Source of the DNA: Rhodobacteraceae bacterium F11138
GTDB lineage: Bacteria > Pseudomonadota > Alphaproteobacteria > Rhodobacterales > Rhodobacteraceae
Direction of reading: 5' to 3'
Length of the DNA: 64,000 bases
Assembly (NCBI GenBank): GCA_016521575.1
Contig: JAEKDP010000002.1
Coordinates: 124,001 to 188,000 of the forward strand
The number at the start of each line of letters is the position of its first letter. Position 1 is the first letter of the stretch. A program made the translations under genes and the position numbers. This document shows positions 63,698 through 64,000 of this stretch, in pieces. A model generated the notes under the pieces. The model saw only the letters and a list, made by a program, of their open reading frames with translations, was not told the origin of the DNA and ran no database searches.

Positions 63698-64000
63698 ATG
63701 CAGTTCGCAACGCGATTTCAGATCCTGGGTACGGCGCTGATCGCGGCGGTGGTTCTGGCCGGTTGCGACAACATGGGCCTGCGGTCCTCCCTGACGCCGC
63801 CGCCGCGCCCGGCGTCACTGCAGGTGCTTCCACCAGAGCCTGTCGCCCCTTCCGCGCGCAGTCAGGATCTGTCGCGCTATTATCTGCAGGTGCAGAACGA
63901 TCTGCTGACACGTGATCAGCTGCGCACGGATGGCGGCGGGCCGGACACGCCGTTTTCCGCCGACGATCTGGCCCGAAACTTCGAGAACATCGTCTTCTTT
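63698..64000 (+). CDS. DUF2927-like lipoprotein, 5' part (cut by window edge)
   Basis: The first 101 residues are present. A lipoprotein signal (ATRFQILGTALIAAVVLAGC, lipobox LAGC) leads to a Pro-rich linker (LTPPPRPASLQVLPPEP). The next part begins SRYYLQVQNDLLTRDQLRTD and PFSADDLARNFENIVFF. The DFxxNFExIVFF-like end fits DUF2927 proteins found beside TelA in Rhodobacterales, though that name rests on a partial sequence. It starts 10 bp after telA and is probably co-transcribed. Confidence 0.75.
   Translation, partial: MQFATRFQILGTALIAAVVLAGCDNMGLRSSLTPPPRPASLQVLPPEPVAPSARSQDLSRYYLQVQNDLLTRDQLRTDGGGPDTPFSADDLARNFENIVFF

Overview
The window is GC-rich, densely coded alphaproteobacterial chromosome. 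Gene content points to the Rhodobacterales (Roseobacter group): a DUF2852 gene, a carnitine/BKACE module with a GlxA-type regulator, stacked TRAP transporters, an XpaC-TelA-DUF2927 group, a CtrA-type site and a SAM-II riboswitch before metZ. No rRNA, tRNA, insertion sequence, prophage or CRISPR array was found. The genus cannot be fixed from this sequence alone.

Layout. 1-5772: a type I secretion operon on the minus strand (LuxR-type regulator, unknown membrane protein, ABC exporter, HlyD adaptor cut by the window edge) with a divergent pseudo-receiver LuxR regulator. 5797-7744: ECF sigma factor, probable anti-sigma factor, Spy/CpxP-like protein and an EF-hand protein. 7916-12048: DUF983, Nudix, EamA exporter, DUF2061, desaturase, XRE regulator. 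12106-16093: carnitine catabolism (dehydrogenase-thioesterase fusion, lipocalin, BKACE, divergent GlxA regulator). 16087-21431: aldo/keto reductase, MFS transporter, an unknown protein and metG. 21516-28105: isocitrate-lyase-superfamily enzyme with a DctPQM TRAP system and a TAXI TRAP system. 28490-29521: an RTX repeat protein. 29553-32066: a CPA1 antiporter with a cNMP-type domain. 32206-36812: napEFDABC. 36982-38338: metZ with its SAM-II leader. 38441-42195: hydrolase, yciB, EamA transporter, ftsY. 42381-48214: AlkB-like hydroxylase, secreted protein, xseA, purD, ferredoxin, Crp/Fnr regulator. 48614-55040: degP, DUF2065, hflC, hflK, gor, rpiA. 55257-57095: DUF2852, RDD, bpt. 57412-59982: ilv promoter, leader peptide, attenuator, then ilvI and ilvH. 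60014-64000: tadA, rluB, a tiny membrane protein, XpaC, TelA and the start of a DUF2927-like lipoprotein.

How the genes work together. The nap genes encode a full periplasmic nitrate reductase with its quinol-oxidising NapC, and a perfect 18-bp palindrome lies just before napE. The carnitine genes take L-carnitine to glycine betaine plus acetoacetate. HflKC, DegP and DUF2065 form an envelope protein-quality group. The type I exporter could serve RTX proteins such as the one at 28490, but the two loci are 25 kb apart and the pairing is only inferred.

The best non-coding signals are a complete ilv attenuator whose 15-residue leader peptide reads Leu-Val-Val-Ile-Leu, a SAM-II riboswitch with its own promoter before metZ, a CtrA-type site before the RTX gene, and twin palindromes before the DUF2852 gene. 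No wholly new multi-gene system is proved here. The least explained groups are the secretion operon with its two unusual regulators, the XpaC-TelA group, and several very small genes.
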